Below, in pieces: positions 12,796 to 13,083 of a stretch of 13,083 nt of DNA (the stretch's first letter is position 1; the number at the start of each line of letters is the position of its first letter). The DNA is from W11650 sp963545585 (lineage in GTDB: Bacteria > Bacillota > Clostridia > Lachnospirales > Vallitaleaceae), in NCBI GenBank assembly GCA_963545585.1, contig CAUUKX010000060.1, forward strand, positions 1-13,083, in the 5' to 3' direction. Position numbers and translations under genes: made by a program. The notes under the pieces were generated by a model. The model saw only the letters and a list, made by a program, of their open reading frames with translations. It was not told the origin of the DNA and did no database searches.

Positions 12796-13083
12796 TTATT
12801 TTCTCTTTTTAAACAGCAGTCCCAGCCCGGCCAAACCCATGCCCAGCAGACCGAAGAATCCAGCGCCCATGCCGCCGGTCTTAGGCAAATCAGGTGCTCC
12901 CTGCGGGAGAACTTCTTCCTTGATTTCTTCTTCTGTAACTGCCGGTACCGATTCCGGAATCACCGGATCATTGATTGGTGTTTCTTCCGGTGCCGATTCC
13001 GGTGTCGGTTCATCGTTAATGGTTTGGTTGTTATCGTTGTTATTATTATTGTTGTTATTGTTGTTATTATCGTCGTTATTGTT
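12796..13083 (-). CDS. C-terminal end of an LPXTG (LPKTG) cell-wall-anchored surface protein, partial
   Basis: Reading inwards from the window edge, 95 codons stay open to a TAA stop. They encode an Asn/Asp-rich run (first 19 residues), then a Pro/Glu-rich wall-spanning spacer. A complete sortase signal follows: LPKTG (residues 66-70 of the fragment), a Gly/Leu/Phe-rich membrane segment (about 72-91) and the charged tail KKRK. Sortase A would cleave between Thr and Gly and link the protein to peptidoglycan. The N-terminal part with any adhesin or enzyme domain is outside the window, so function cannot be told. The terminator at 12672-12702 ends this transcript. Confidence 0.93.
   Translation of the reverse strand, partial: NNNDDNNNNNNNNNNNDNNQTINDEPTPESAPEETPINDPVIPESVPAVTEEEIKEEVLPQGAPDLPKTGGMGAGFFGLLGMGLAGLGLLFKKRK
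13027..13083 (-). repeat. Trinucleotide repeat tract encoding an Asn/Asp run
   Basis: Nineteen codons of the LPXTG protein are almost all AAC, AAT, GAT or GAC, giving an imperfect GTT/ATT microsatellite on the plus strand that continues to the window edge. In-frame length changes by slippage would shorten or lengthen a flexible linker in the wall-anchored protein without breaking the reading frame. Confidence 0.85.

Overview
The window looks like chromosomal DNA from an anaerobic, fermentative Gram-positive bacterium of the Clostridia type. The evidence is a fused aldehyde/alcohol dehydrogenase (AdhE), a sortase-anchored LPXTG surface protein, a type II signal-peptide lipoprotein, strong AGGAGG ribosome binding sites, Fur-, Rex- and sigma-A-like sites in Firmicutes style, and AT-rich spacers between moderately GC-rich housekeeping genes. 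I cannot name a species. 

Layout. Positions 1-202 hold the right end of a repeated element, a Fur box and the promoter region of a PchR/YbtA-type AraC regulator (209-1153, +). A terminator separates it from the convergent adhE (1375-4002, -). The adhE leader carries two Rex-like palindromes, one of them on the predicted promoter. The divergent adhE/pgm spacer contains the most unusual object in the window. It is a 269-bp non-coding mobile element (4388-4656) with 12-bp perfect terminal inverted repeats and a 7-bp target duplication. Its body is five exact-length 44-bp units whose hairpins alternate between two sequences by compensatory changes. Its right end recurs exactly at 11-50, so at least two copies exist. 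The pgcA-like phosphoglucomutase gene (4752-6443, +) has a near-consensus promoter 18 bp beyond the element. 

A long hairpin (6551-6608) lies between pgm and the convergent AI-2E-family membrane protein gene (6735-8066, -). Upstream of that gene, on the same strand, is an AT-rich RelB/ParE-type toxin-antitoxin pair (8160-8796) with its own promoter and repeated operator-like sites. A tRNA-Pro(GGG) gene (8941-9014, +) with promoter and terminator follows. The right part is all on the minus strand: a DUF2264 protein (9053-11101), an uncharacterised lipoprotein (11250-12566), a strong terminator (12672-12702) and the C-terminal end of an LPKTG wall-anchored protein that runs off the window (12796-13083). 

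The genes do not form one pathway. AdhE (NAD+ regeneration, redox-controlled) and phosphoglucomutase (sugar-phosphate flux and envelope precursors) are core metabolism. The araC gene and the toxin-antitoxin pair are visibly more AT-rich than their neighbours and look like accessory insertions. The right-hand genes concern the cell surface and possibly glycan use.
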